This document shows, piece by piece, positions 24,557 through 32,700 of a DNA stretch of 39,063 nucleotides. Source of the DNA: Cuspidothrix issatschenkoi CHARLIE-1 (GTDB lineage: Bacteria > Cyanobacteriota > Cyanobacteriia > Cyanobacteriales > Nostocaceae); NCBI RefSeq assembly GCF_002934005.1, contig NZ_PGEM01000102.1, positions 1 to 39,063 of the forward strand, written 5' to 3'. The position numbers were made by a program, and so were the translations under genes. The notes under the pieces are model-generated. The model saw only the letters and a list, made by a program, of their open reading frames with translations. It searched no databases and was not told the DNA's origin. How positions within the stretch are numbered: position 1 is the first letter of the stretch; each line of letters begins with the position of its first letter.

Positions 24557-25168
24557 ATGGAAAATCAGCAACTTTATCAAGAACGACAAAGAGTAATTTT
24601 GATTGTATTTTTGACATACATTCTACCAGTTTTACTTGTATTTTTAGAAGTAATTCCTTTTTCCTGGCGGTTTTATGTGCTAATTTTCACCGCTATAGTC
24701 GTAGTAGCGATCGCCTATTTATACCGATTTTCTCCTGTAGAATTGGGATTTACAAGCAATAACTTAAAAAAATCTTTGACAGCGATCACCTTACCAACAT
24801 TAATCTTGACTGGGTTAATGTTTATTTATTATTTGACTCATGGATCACGGTTAGATAACTCAGCATATCAATGGCTATTTTACCTTTTCTTTGTGGGTGT
24901 ATCTTCTCCCATCCAAGAGTTTTTATATCGGGGGTTTTTATTTGCTATTTTTAAGAGAGCCAAATTTGCCCCTTGGGTACAAATTATACTCTCTAGCTTA
25001 CTTTACAGTTTTGTACATCTGATTTATAAAGATATACCGACGCTGGTATTCACATTAATTATAGGTATGATTTGGGGCTGGAACTACGCAAAGTTTCGTA
25101 ATTTATATACTATTATTATTAGTCATTCCTTACTGGGAGCGATCGCTATTCTCCTAGGTTTAATATAG
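24557..25168 (+). CDS. CPBP family intramembrane metalloprotease
   Basis: 203 residues with about six hydrophobic segments. The CPBP (Abi/CAAX-like) motif 1 is present as PIQEFLYRGFLF at about 118-129, where the usual EExxxR reads QExxxR (Gln120-Glu121-Arg125). The second motif FxxxH reads SFVHL with His154, and a third, HSLLG, has His190. The key second Glu and both His are kept, so a catalytic site may be intact. CPBP proteins are membrane-embedded peptidases, often tied to bacteriocin immunity or prenyl-protein processing. It is 121 bp after the CHAT operon, across a hairpin element. Its final nine codons (AIAILLGLI) belong to a repeated sequence found three more times downstream. Confidence 0.78.
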   Translation: MENQQLYQERQRVILIVFLTYILPVLLVFLEVIPFSWRFYVLIFTAIVVVAIAYLYRFSPVELGFTSNNLKKSLTAITLPTLILTGLMFIYYLTHGSRLDNSAYQWLFYLFFVGVSSPIQEFLYRGFLFAIFKRAKFAPWVQIILSSLLYSFVHLIYKDIPTLVFTLIIGMIWGWNYAKFRNLYTIIISHSLLGAIAILLGLI

Positions 25169-25537
25169 GTGAGGATTTACGCAAAACAGAACTAAAGTAA
25201 GCGTGCCAAAATTTCCTAAGGACTTTCAACTCTGTTCCCTGCTATTATAAAAATAAGATTTATGAACGTCCTTAGATCACTTTCTCTCAATCACCTGCGA
25301 AAATAAATCCAGGATAAAAAATAAAGTAAGGATTCAGGTGAGGTGATAAGATCCCCGACTTCTAAGATAGATTTATCCCTTCGGAATACAATCAATCACA
25401 GAAGTCGGGGATCTGGGTAAATATGCCTTATGTGCATTGGAAATTTTGGCGGTTTTGATACCTTTAAGCGATTGTAAAATAGTCGATGTCTCGTCATCGC
25501 CAACCAATAACGCCGAAAACAAAAAGGTAGGTAAATT
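25169..25537. other. Repeat-rich intergenic region
   Basis: After the CPBP stop come GAGGATTTACGCAAAACAGA (a partial AGGACTTACGCAA element), an 8-bp inverted repeat CTAAGGAC/GTCCTTAG (25217-25224 and 25269-25276), and the GATCCCCGACTTC element at 25349-25414. Apart from the AAGGTAGG Shine-Dalgarno of the next gene, no gene was recognised. Confidence 0.6.
25349..25414. repeat. GATCCCCGACTTC inverted-repeat element, copy 2
   Basis: Inverted ends AGATCCCCGACTTCT (25349-25363) and AGAAGTCGGGGATCT (25400-25414). Same family as 24440-24507; the loop sequences differ, so only the ends are conserved. Confidence 0.75.
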
Positions 25538-26155
25538 ATGGTTCAAGCCTTACCCAAAACCAAGCTAGTAACCTTTGAGGAGTTTGCCCAATGGAAACCA
25601 GAAGGGGGACAGTATGAACTGCATGATGGGGTAATTATTGAGATGTCACAGCCTACAGGAGATCATGAAGATGTTGTCGGTTTTTTGGCACTAGAAATAT
25701 CTGCCGATATCAAGCGATTACATCTTCCCTACTTCATTCCCAAAACTGCACTTGTCAAACCACCTGAAAATGAATCCGGTTATTCACCAGATATATTGGT
25801 GGTCAATCGCCCCAATCTTGTGAATGAACCACTGTGGAAAAAGCAATCTACGGTTACTCAGGGTGCGTCAATCCCCTTGGTGATTGAGGTAGTTAGCACA
25901 AACTGGCGTGATGACTATTTCACAAAACTAGGTCAATACGAAGCTGTAGGTATTCCAGAATACTGGATAGTAGACTACGCTGCATTGGGAGGTAGGCGTT
26001 TTCTTGGCAATCCTAAGCAACCAGCTATCTCGATTTACTCGTTAGTTGAAGGGGAATATCAAGTTAGTCAGTTTAAAGGTGAAGACCGGATAATTTCAGC
26101 AACCTTTCCAGAGTTGTCCTTAACTGCTAACCAGATTTTTCAAGCTGGTAGTTAG
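25538..26155 (+). CDS. Uma2 family (DUF820) endonuclease-like protein
   Basis: 205 residues. It shows the Uma2 pattern: TFEEFAQWKPEGGQYELHDG at the start, then SPDILVV with the conserved Asp, then PLVIEVVST with the conserved Glu, YEAVGIPEYWIVD with the final Asp, and a C-terminal FPELSLTANQIF. This is the PD-(D/E)XK-like fold that is very abundant in cyanobacteria and often near mobile elements. It starts after AAGGTAGG. No methyltransferase or other restriction partner is adjacent. It sits in a repeat-rich insertion zone between the CHAT operon and the COP23 region, and its role is not known. Confidence 0.85.
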   Translation: MVQALPKTKLVTFEEFAQWKPEGGQYELHDGVIIEMSQPTGDHEDVVGFLALEISADIKRLHLPYFIPKTALVKPPENESGYSPDILVVNRPNLVNEPLWKKQSTVTQGASIPLVIEVVSTNWRDDYFTKLGQYEAVGIPEYWIVDYAALGGRRFLGNPKQPAISIYSLVEGEYQVSQFKGEDRIISATFPELSLTANQIFQAGS

Positions 26156-26209
26156 CAATCAGAGTATTAGTTTTATCAACAAACCAAAAAAAGTAGGAAA
26201 AAATAAGTC

Positions 26210-26321
26210 ATCGCTATTCTCGTAGGTTTAGTATAGCTGAGTACTTACGTAAAACATCACAAAAGGGTAATTCATGAATTACCCTACCTAAGAATACAGT
26301 AGCGTAAGCATCTTGCTTACA
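26210..26321. repeat. Compound repeat: CPBP-tail repeat, TTCATGAA palindrome, REP hairpin
   Basis: The intergenic region 26156-26486 holds a copy of the CPBP-tail repeat (from 26210), a GTACTTACGTAAAACAT segment, the inner palindrome at 26264-26285, and a REP-like hairpin at 26299-26321 (GTAGCGTAAGCATCTTGC). Nothing coding was seen in the remaining 26322-26486. Confidence 0.65.
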
Positions 26322-26486
26322 TTCATTATATTTTGTATTGTAGCGTAATCGCTTCTTTACAACAGGCTATGCTAAGAGTCTCCTATAGACAGCATTTGCG
26401 AACTTACCAAATTTATCAATATTGCCTAAAATAAAAACAACGGCAATGAATAGTAAAAGTTATTAATAATAATTGCTGGAGGAAAA

Positions 26487-26732
26487 ATGAGTTTAGTAAT
26501 TTCTGAAGAAATTGTGAAAGCAAGTGGTTTATCAGAGGACGAACTTTTACAGCAAATTGTCATTATGTTATTTCAACAAGACAAAATAAGTTTGGGAAAA
26601 GCTAGTGAGTTGTTGGCAATAAGTCAACTCAAGTTTCAACGTTTGATAGCTGAACGGGGAATATCCATTCACTATGACGTAGCTGAGTTTCAGGAGGATA
26701 TTCAGCATCTGCAACAAAAGGGTTGGTTATGA
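26487..26732 (+). CDS. UPF0175 family antitoxin-like protein
   Basis: 81 residues with a strong GGAGG before the ATG. The UPF0175 signature is visible: LSEDELLQQIVIMLFQQDKI, then LGKASELLAISQLKFQRLI, a ribbon/helix-type DNA-binding pattern, and AERGISIHYDVAEFQEDI. These small proteins commonly pair with DUF3368 PIN toxins as type II toxin-antitoxin systems. The toxin gene begins inside its stop codon (4-bp ATGA overlap). It probably binds its own promoter DNA and neutralises the toxin (family knowledge). Confidence 0.85.
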   Translation: MSLVISEEIVKASGLSEDELLQQIVIMLFQQDKISLGKASELLAISQLKFQRLIAERGISIHYDVAEFQEDIQHLQQKGWL

Positions 26733-27229
26733 TTGTTGTTAGTGATACTTCTCCTTTAAGCAGTCTAGCTATTGTTGGTTGTTTGTCACTTTTGCGAGAA
26801 ATTTACACTATAGTCGTCATTCCTCAAGCAGTTGCAGAAGAATTAACAAATTCAAGCAATGAAGATAGCCGTATTTCATCTGTACTTTCTCTAGAATGGG
26901 TTGAAATTCAACAGACAAGTAATTTAGAATTTGTAGAACTTTTACGAAGTAAACAAAACCTAGATCGTGGTGAAGCAGAAGCTATTACTCTCGCGCTGGA
27001 ATTGAATGCAAATGAACTATTAATTGATGAACGTTTGGGGAGACGAGAAGCTACTCGTTTGGGATTATCAATTATGGGAGTGCTAGGTATTCTGTTAATT
27101 GCTAAATATAGAGGATTAATTCACGCAGTTAAACCGGTGATGAATGATTTAATTTCCCAGGCAAGTTTTCGGGTAAGTAATCAACTTTACCAAGAGGTTT
27201 TATGTGCTGCGAATGAGTTAAATGAATAG
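26729..27229 (+). CDS. DUF3368 PIN-domain toxin-like protein
   Basis: 166 residues from the ATG at 26729, overlapping the antitoxin stop by 4 bp; a TTG at 26723 is less likely. The PIN acidic residues are in place: Asp6 in VVSDTSPL, Glu82 in RGEAEAI and Asp100 in LLIDERLG. This fits an RNase of the VapC type. It forms a translationally coupled pair with the UPF0175 protein and likely acts as toxin. Such pairs are common in cyanobacterial accessory DNA and agree with the repeats around it. Confidence 0.85.
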   Translation: MIVVSDTSPLSSLAIVGCLSLLREIYTIVVIPQAVAEELTNSSNEDSRISSVLSLEWVEIQQTSNLEFVELLRSKQNLDRGEAEAITLALELNANELLIDERLGRREATRLGLSIMGVLGILLIAKYRGLIHAVKPVMNDLISQASFRVSNQLYQEVLCAANELNE

Positions 27230-27266
27230 TTTCTGATATTGAGGTTGTGGTGCGATCGCTCTCCTT

Positions 27267-27423
27267 AGAGGATGTCTGAGAAGTGTCATATTTGATTGAG
27301 ATCCCCCCTTACCCCCCTTATTAAGGGAGGAATAAATCCATCAAAGTCCCCCTTTATAAGGGGGATTTAGGGGGATCTACAAGTGTTGGATACCACAGAA
27401 AAAAGTTTTCAGACATCCTCTTA
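27267..27423. repeat. MITE-like element (GAGGATGTCTGA ends)
   Basis: About 157 bp bounded by TTAGAGGATGTCTGAG (from 27265) and CAGACATCCTCTTAGA (27410-27425). A second inverted repeat lies inside, from GATCCCCCCTT to AGGGGGATCT (about 27300-27378). No coding capacity. These ends resemble those of cyanobacterial IS elements; a related transposase was not found in the window. Confidence 0.75.
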
Positions 27424-27481
27424 GACATCGCTATTCTGGTAGGTTTAGTATAGCTGAGGATTTACACAAAACATAACGACA

Positions 27482-27509
27482 GTAGGGGTAATTCATGAAT
27501 TACCCCTAC
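27482..27509. repeat. Inner palindrome of the TTCATGAA family
   Basis: A perfect 28-bp palindrome identical to that at 10092-10119, preceded by GGATTTACACAAAACA as in the other copies. The right arm of the 10067 element is missing here. Confidence 0.75.
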
Positions 27510-27667
27510 GTATGCAAAATTTGAAACCTTGCGTCTTTGCGCGAAATAGATATCATACCCCAATTCAGCAACGCTCCAAGTTAAATACGCAATAGCTTAT
27601 GCTGAATCAGTATCTACGCCATATATTGAGTAATTATTTTTCATATATATTTGATAAATTAGTCCGT

Positions 27668-27735
27668 AATATACACAGTTGTGAGTATTTCTACACAGTT
27701 ATAAAAATCAGAAATTACGTAGTATGATATGTATT
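27668..27735. repeat. ~70-bp dispersed repeat, copy 2
   Basis: Second copy of the block at 4005-4078: two TACACAGTT copies, AAAATCAGAAATTACGTAG and TATGAT are all kept in the same order and orientation. Here it is not next to a STAND gene. Confidence 0.7.
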
Positions 27736-27901
27736 GGTAATAGTTATACCTCATTGCAATATGGCTTTGTTCCATTGTAGTAAGGTTTTACTGACGTGCA
27801 ATGCCTACGGAAAAAGGAGCGATCGCTCTCCTTATACATCGCTGTTCTTGTGGGTTTGATATAGATGTCAAATATAGAGTTCAAAAAATTTTTTCACTAT
27901 T

Positions 27902-27930
27902 TGCAACACAGGATAAACAGGGAGCGTATA
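27902..27930 (+). promoter_or_regulatory. Sigma-like promoter site F
   Basis: TGCAAC 27902-27907, 17 bp, CGTATA 27925-27930, with CAAAAAATTTTTTCACTA in front. Site and surroundings match site H for about 60 bp. It lies about 175 bp before the ATG at 28105. Confidence 0.72.
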
Positions 27931-27997
27931 TAAAGTAAGCCTATTCTGGTAAGTTCTGGTTTGTCTGGTGCAAGGCTCAAAAAATTCTTGCGTTTTT

Positions 27998-28026
27998 TGC
28001 AACATCGGGTGAATCTAGTCCATAGA
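27998..28026 (+). promoter_or_regulatory. Sigma-like promoter site G (degenerate)
   Basis: TGCAAC 27998-28003, 17 bp, then CATAGA at 28021-28026 where the other sites have CGTATA. The A/T tract TCAAAAAATTCTTGCG is kept. It is a second, weaker copy between site F and the gene at 28105. Confidence 0.5.
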
Positions 28027-28104
28027 TACAGGTGGCTTTTCTAATCACACCGTTATAGAACAATAATTTACAGGAATTGAACACTTACTCAGGAGGCTAC
28101 ATCT

Positions 28105-28731
28105 ATGAAATATAAAGCCTTACTAAACGTATTCTTAGAATTTTTAAAAGGTAGAAACATATTTAGTTTATATCTGAAAGTGTGGGGTGGATACATAGTT
28201 GGTTTTTTTATTTTTATGGCAATTCTTAGTATACCATTACTGATTTTTTCAGGGGGAAGTATACACTTATTTACGCCAGCTTTTTTTCGCAATGGTTTTT
28301 CAGGACTGTTAATAATGGCAGCAATTTCATCCTTTTTTTCTGTGCTTGAAGTAAAGCGACTCCGTGCGGGCTGGTTTTGCTATGGACTTCTGTTAGCTGG
28401 GTTCATATATTTTTCATTTAATCAGCATCTGCTTGTATTCATTCCTGAGTTGATACGTTCAATCTGGCTTCCTGTATTGATAATCCACCCATTTATGTAT
28501 TTGTTTGCTGGAGGGAAGTTTGTAGAACGAATTTTGATGACAGAGGAGCAGAGAGGAGAAGCTGAAATATCGGATAAATATTGGTATGAAGCCTTTCAAC
28601 GTATCGAATTTGACCAATATGAATCCGATTATAGTAAGTTCTCAGTTAATGAAAAAGAGCGATTAAAGGGGGATGGCGTTTATGATGCTAACAGTTACGC
28701 TGAAAGAAAACTTGGTCGGAAAAGAAACTGA
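28105..28731 (+). CDS. Membrane protein with charged C-terminal tail
   Basis: 208 residues with a strong AGGAGG at 28091-28096. About four hydrophobic segments follow (YIVGFFIFMAILSIPLLIF, a span around LLIMAAISSFFSV, one at GLLLAGFIYFSF and one near LPVLIIHPFMYLFAG). The last ~65 residues are hydrophilic and charged (EEQRGEAEISDKYWYEAFQR). No family was recognised. It stands behind two sigma-like promoter copies (F and degenerate G). Its stop lies about 50 bp before site H. A channel or pore role cannot be shown from the sequence. Confidence 0.65.
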   Translation: MKYKALLNVFLEFLKGRNIFSLYLKVWGGYIVGFFIFMAILSIPLLIFSGGSIHLFTPAFFRNGFSGLLIMAAISSFFSVLEVKRLRAGWFCYGLLLAGFIYFSFNQHLLVFIPELIRSIWLPVLIIHPFMYLFAGGKFVERILMTEEQRGEAEISDKYWYEAFQRIEFDQYESDYSKFSVNEKERLKGDGVYDANSYAERKLGRKRN

Positions 28732-28782
28732 AAAAATAACATATAAAGTGTGTAGAAATTATCAAAAAATTTTTTCACTATT

Positions 28783-28811
28783 TGCAACATAGGATAAACA
28801 GGAAGCGTATA
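28783..28811 (+). promoter_or_regulatory. Sigma-like promoter site H
   Basis: TGCAAC 28783-28788, 17 bp, CGTATA 28806-28811, preceded by CAAAAAATTTTTTCACTA. It lies 83 bp ahead of the ATG at 28895 and heads the COP23, TPR-CHAT and kinase genes. Confidence 0.72.
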
Positions 28812-28894
28812 TAAAGTAAGCCTATTTTGCTAAAACTGATAGTTTAATCATCTGCGTTAGTCTTGAAAATTATTGTTTGCTGTTGAGAACATCC

Positions 28895-29638
28895 ATGTTT
28901 AAGTTTAAATTGATTCAGAAAACTACTCCTATCATCACAAGCAGTGCTTTTATTAGCTTTATCATAAGAATGATTACTAAATTTATGAATCCCCAACTAC
29001 AACCAAAAAATACTCAACGTCTATTGCCATTTTTTCTTAGTCTTATAGTTCCTCTGACAACTGCTTGCATAAAGCAGAACCAAGAGCAAAAAGCTGATGC
29101 TTCAGATCAAAATCAAGCTCAGGTAAAGTTTTTCTGTGGTACGAGTATATACGAAAATGGTAGCTCTCTACCTGCAACAATTGTGGACAACTCTAAACAA
29201 GGTAAACCTTTAACCGTTATCTATTGGAATCCAAATAATAATTATTTTGGTAAAGAATGGTCTCCTCAAAAAAGATGCACAGAAGTTTCTAAACGTTTTC
29301 AAACTATTTATGAACGCAATAAATTGAAGTATATGACGGCTGACATTGCTTCCTGGATTTCTGACCGTGAAGTTCAGGTTGTGTGTAGTGTTAAAGATCA
29401 AGGAGCAAGGTGTGAAGAAGATGATCTTCTATTTACTCTTGAGACAAAAGACGACCCCAATGAAGTATTAAAAAATATAGTAGCATTTCGGGAAGAACCA
29501 CTCAATAATAAACCTTTACTGAGAGGAGAAAAAGCCCCTACTTCTTTTCAGGAAGGAAAGCGAGTCTATTACGATTTAGAAAAGGCATTGCAAGAATCAT
29601 CCGCAAAACAAAAATCAACTTCAAAACCAGCATTTTGA
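28895..29638 (+). CDS. COP23-domain exported protein
   Basis: 247 residues from the ATG at 28895; an in-frame TTG at 28877 is less likely. The N-terminus has a leader and a second hydrophobic core (LLPFFLSLIVPLTTACIK) that ends in a weak lipobox-like TTAC, so lipoprotein attachment is possible. An ATG at 28984 is a plausible alternative start. The mature domain is a COP23 domain: FFCGTSIYENG, then VIYWNPNN, QKRCTEVSKRFQTIYE, and a final VVCSVKD with LLFTLE. COP23 was named as a circadian-oscillating membrane protein in cyanobacteria; its molecular role is unknown. The first 60 bp of the gene, with TTGAGAACATCCATGTTTA, match the start of the CHAT gene downstream. Confidence 0.8.
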   Translation: MFKFKLIQKTTPIITSSAFISFIIRMITKFMNPQLQPKNTQRLLPFFLSLIVPLTTACIKQNQEQKADASDQNQAQVKFFCGTSIYENGSSLPATIVDNSKQGKPLTVIYWNPNNNYFGKEWSPQKRCTEVSKRFQTIYERNKLKYMTADIASWISDREVQVVCSVKDQGARCEEDDLLFTLETKDDPNEVLKNIVAFREEPLNNKPLLRGEKAPTSFQEGKRVYYDLEKALQESSAKQKSTSKPAF

Positions 29639-29716
29639 TAGCTGTGTTCATAAATATTTAACTAAAAAATCATCCCTGTTTGGCTCAAAAACTATTATTT
29701 CTTGTTGAGAACATCC

Positions 29717-32700
29717 ATGTTTAAATTGATTCAGAAAACTATTAGCGTTATCACAACCACTGCCTTTATTGTAACTACGAATTATGTAGCTTTAGCTCAA
29801 CAGCAAAATACAGATAACACATCATCTCAAACAATACCCAAGCAAGTCATTTCCGTAGATTCTCCAGAGTATACTAATACTATTAACAGAATCCAAAAAC
29901 TTTTAACTTATCTTCCTAGCACTCTTAACTTAATACCTACTGTTGGGTCACACAACTACAATTCCACTGTTAGCATAGATACTGCTAAAAAAAATCTCCT
30001 AGAAGGAGAAAAAACTCTAGAAATGCTGACAAATCTGGAAGTTTCACAGGGAGAATCATTGGTTATAACTGAACAATCCCTTGACTATAGCCGAGACAGC
30101 AACAGCAAATGTATTCCAGCCTCTAAAAATGTAGAGAATAAAGCCGCGATATCTTGTAAAGAGTTAGTTTATGCAACTTTGTGTAAATTAGCTTCAGATG
30201 CTGGTGAACAGAATAAAACAATTAGTTACTGCGAACAATACTTTAAAAAATTTGATCAAAACCTTTCCAGCTATTCAAAAACTCAAAGAAATTTAGGATT
30301 TGCGGTTTCCCTGAGATGTTCATTTGTGTACGATATTAAGTTTATAGATAAAAGCGGTACGTTAAAATATTGTTCTGATAGTATTAAATATTCTTTTACA
30401 CTAAAGAACGATTTTGATCCTCCAAGTATGAAGTTCAGTTATATTTTAGCTAATGATTATTTAATTGGAGCTAGTTTGGTAATCAATAGTATATACAGAG
30501 AACAAGGTAAATATAATGAAGCTATCAATTTTTTGCAGGAGCAATTACAGGTTATTAAAATTGCTGATTCAACTAAAGATGAGATTGATATAGAAGTTGT
30601 TTTGCTTCTTAGGTTAGCTCTTTTAGAACTTTTGGGCGATACCTACATGGAAATGGGACTTATTGATAAAGCAATTGAAGCTTACCAAAAAAATAAAAAT
30701 GAAGGATTGGAACAGCGAGACTCTGTAATTACTGGTAAATATAGTATATACGATACGGAATATACGATTGGTGAAAATAGCGAGAGATTTGTAAGACTAC
30801 TAACTAGGCTCGGATATGCTTTATTGCGTAAAGGTAATTTTGCAGAAGCCGAAAAAGAATTACTAGCTGCCTTAGAACAGCTAGACAGCGGTGCTGGCTT
30901 AGATATACAGGGAAATGATGATGAAAAACTTGCTGTTCAAGATCGTAATAGTTCAGTTTATTCGACACTGCAAAAACTATACATTGAGCAACGTAAATAT
31001 CCACAAGCTTTAGAATTTGCAGAAAGAGCGCGTTCCTTTGTATTCACAAAGCAGATATCAAGATTTGAACGGGACAAAGGATTTAATGCATTTAACTTTG
31101 CTCAAATTCAAGCAGAGGCAAAAGCTCAAAATTCTACTTTTGTCATGTATTCCAAGTTTGAACCTCCGGTTGCCATATTAAATAAGTCTAAACAAGTCAG
31201 GGAAGAACTTTTCATTTGGGTAGTTAAACCCAATGGAGAAATACACTTTAATAACGTTGATGTTGCTTCTACATCACTTCATTTAACTTCACAAGCATTT
31301 GACAATCAACCTCCAAATAATCAGTTTTGGTTGGGGATAATTACTACTATTATTCTTAGTGGTTTATGTTTTGCCATTTTCAAATCACAAAAGCAACTGA
31401 AAGGAAAATATATTACCGTAAGTGTTGTTACTGTTTTATTGCCATTGGCTTTAGTTGGTTGTCAACAGGCTAGTTTAGAAGCTCAGAAACAAAATAATAG
31501 CTCTAGTGTTTTAGACTTGGTACGTGGTACTTATACATCTTTAATTAAATCTGATAGTCCTATTAACAATAGTAGTTGCACCTCTCAAAAAGCTTGTCTG
31601 GAGCAGTTGTACCAAACTCTGATTCAGCCTATCGAACAATACCTTCCAGACAACCCAGAGGCACACGTTATCTTTTTCCCATATAGAGAGTTGTATACAA
31701 TTCCTTTTGCTGCGCTCAGGGCAAAAGATGGTAAGTATTTAATAGAAAAGAATACAATTCACATTGCGCCTTCAATTGAAGCACTGAATCTTTTAAAAGT
31801 TAGAGCCGAGAAAAATCCTTTCTTACCATCTGAAAATTTGGTAGTAGGCAATCCTGTAATGCCAAAAGTAACCTTGAGCGGTTTATTATCTAAATCCATT
31901 ACCCCAGAATCTTTACCAGCTACGGCAACGGAAGCACAAGCAATTGCTAATTTCTTCAATACTTCACCCCTGATTGGGGAACAAGCTACTGAATCAACTG
32001 TATTAAAGCAACTTGGTAATGCTAAGTATATTCATCTTGCTACTCATGGTTACCTCGATGTTATCATTAAGGATAGCTTTAATCCTACTTCTGTATTAAC
32101 TTTAACTCCTGCTAAAGACAATGATGGGCTGTTGACAACTGAAGAACTTTATCAAGTTCCCTTAGCTGGTGAGTTAGCAGTGCTTAGTGCTTGTAATACT
32201 GGTGCTGGAGAAATTACTTCTGAGGGAGTTCTGGGATTAGCTCGTCCTTTTTTAATTGCAGGAATTCCTAGCGTCGTCGCTTCTCTGTGGTCAGTTCCTG
32301 ATGCCCCTACAAAAGATTTGATGATTCAGTTTTACGAAAATCTCAAGACTAATCCTGATAAGGCAAGGGCTTTGCGACAAGCCATGATTGCCACCATGAA
32401 ACAACATCCTGACCCAGTTGCATGGGCTGGATTTTCACTCATTGGTCTTGCACAACAGCCACTATCAACTTTAGCTCCCTCCCAAAAAACGCAAATAGTC
32501 GGACAGGTCTCATGTTCCGGGATAATTGGTGATTCTCTCAGTAGTGGAAGACCCATGAAAAAAGCAACACTGGAATCAACTGATCAGGGCTTTAACCTAC
32601 GTATTATAGAGTTAGGAGCAGAACATTTATTAGAGCTTGATAATAACCTTGTTGTGCAAGCCGCCAGTACAGATGGTGGTGATTGGAATTTAGTTGCTTA

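Larger units (their letters stand above)
27230..28104. other. Long intergenic region with MITE, repeats and two promoters
   Basis: This 875-bp region has, in order, a HIP1 octamer, a MITE-like element (27267-27423), a CPBP-tail repeat (27426-27460), a TTCATGAA palindrome (27482-27509), the ~70-bp repeat shared with 4005-4078 (27668-27735), another CPBP-tail repeat (27837-27865), promoter site F and the degenerate site G. No gene was found; remaining sequence looks like ordinary spacer. Confidence 0.65.

Noticed and set aside
27300-27378. The C/G-run repeats as a CRISPR array.
   Set aside because: There are only paired inverted runs without regularly spaced units, so this is a MITE interior, not an array.
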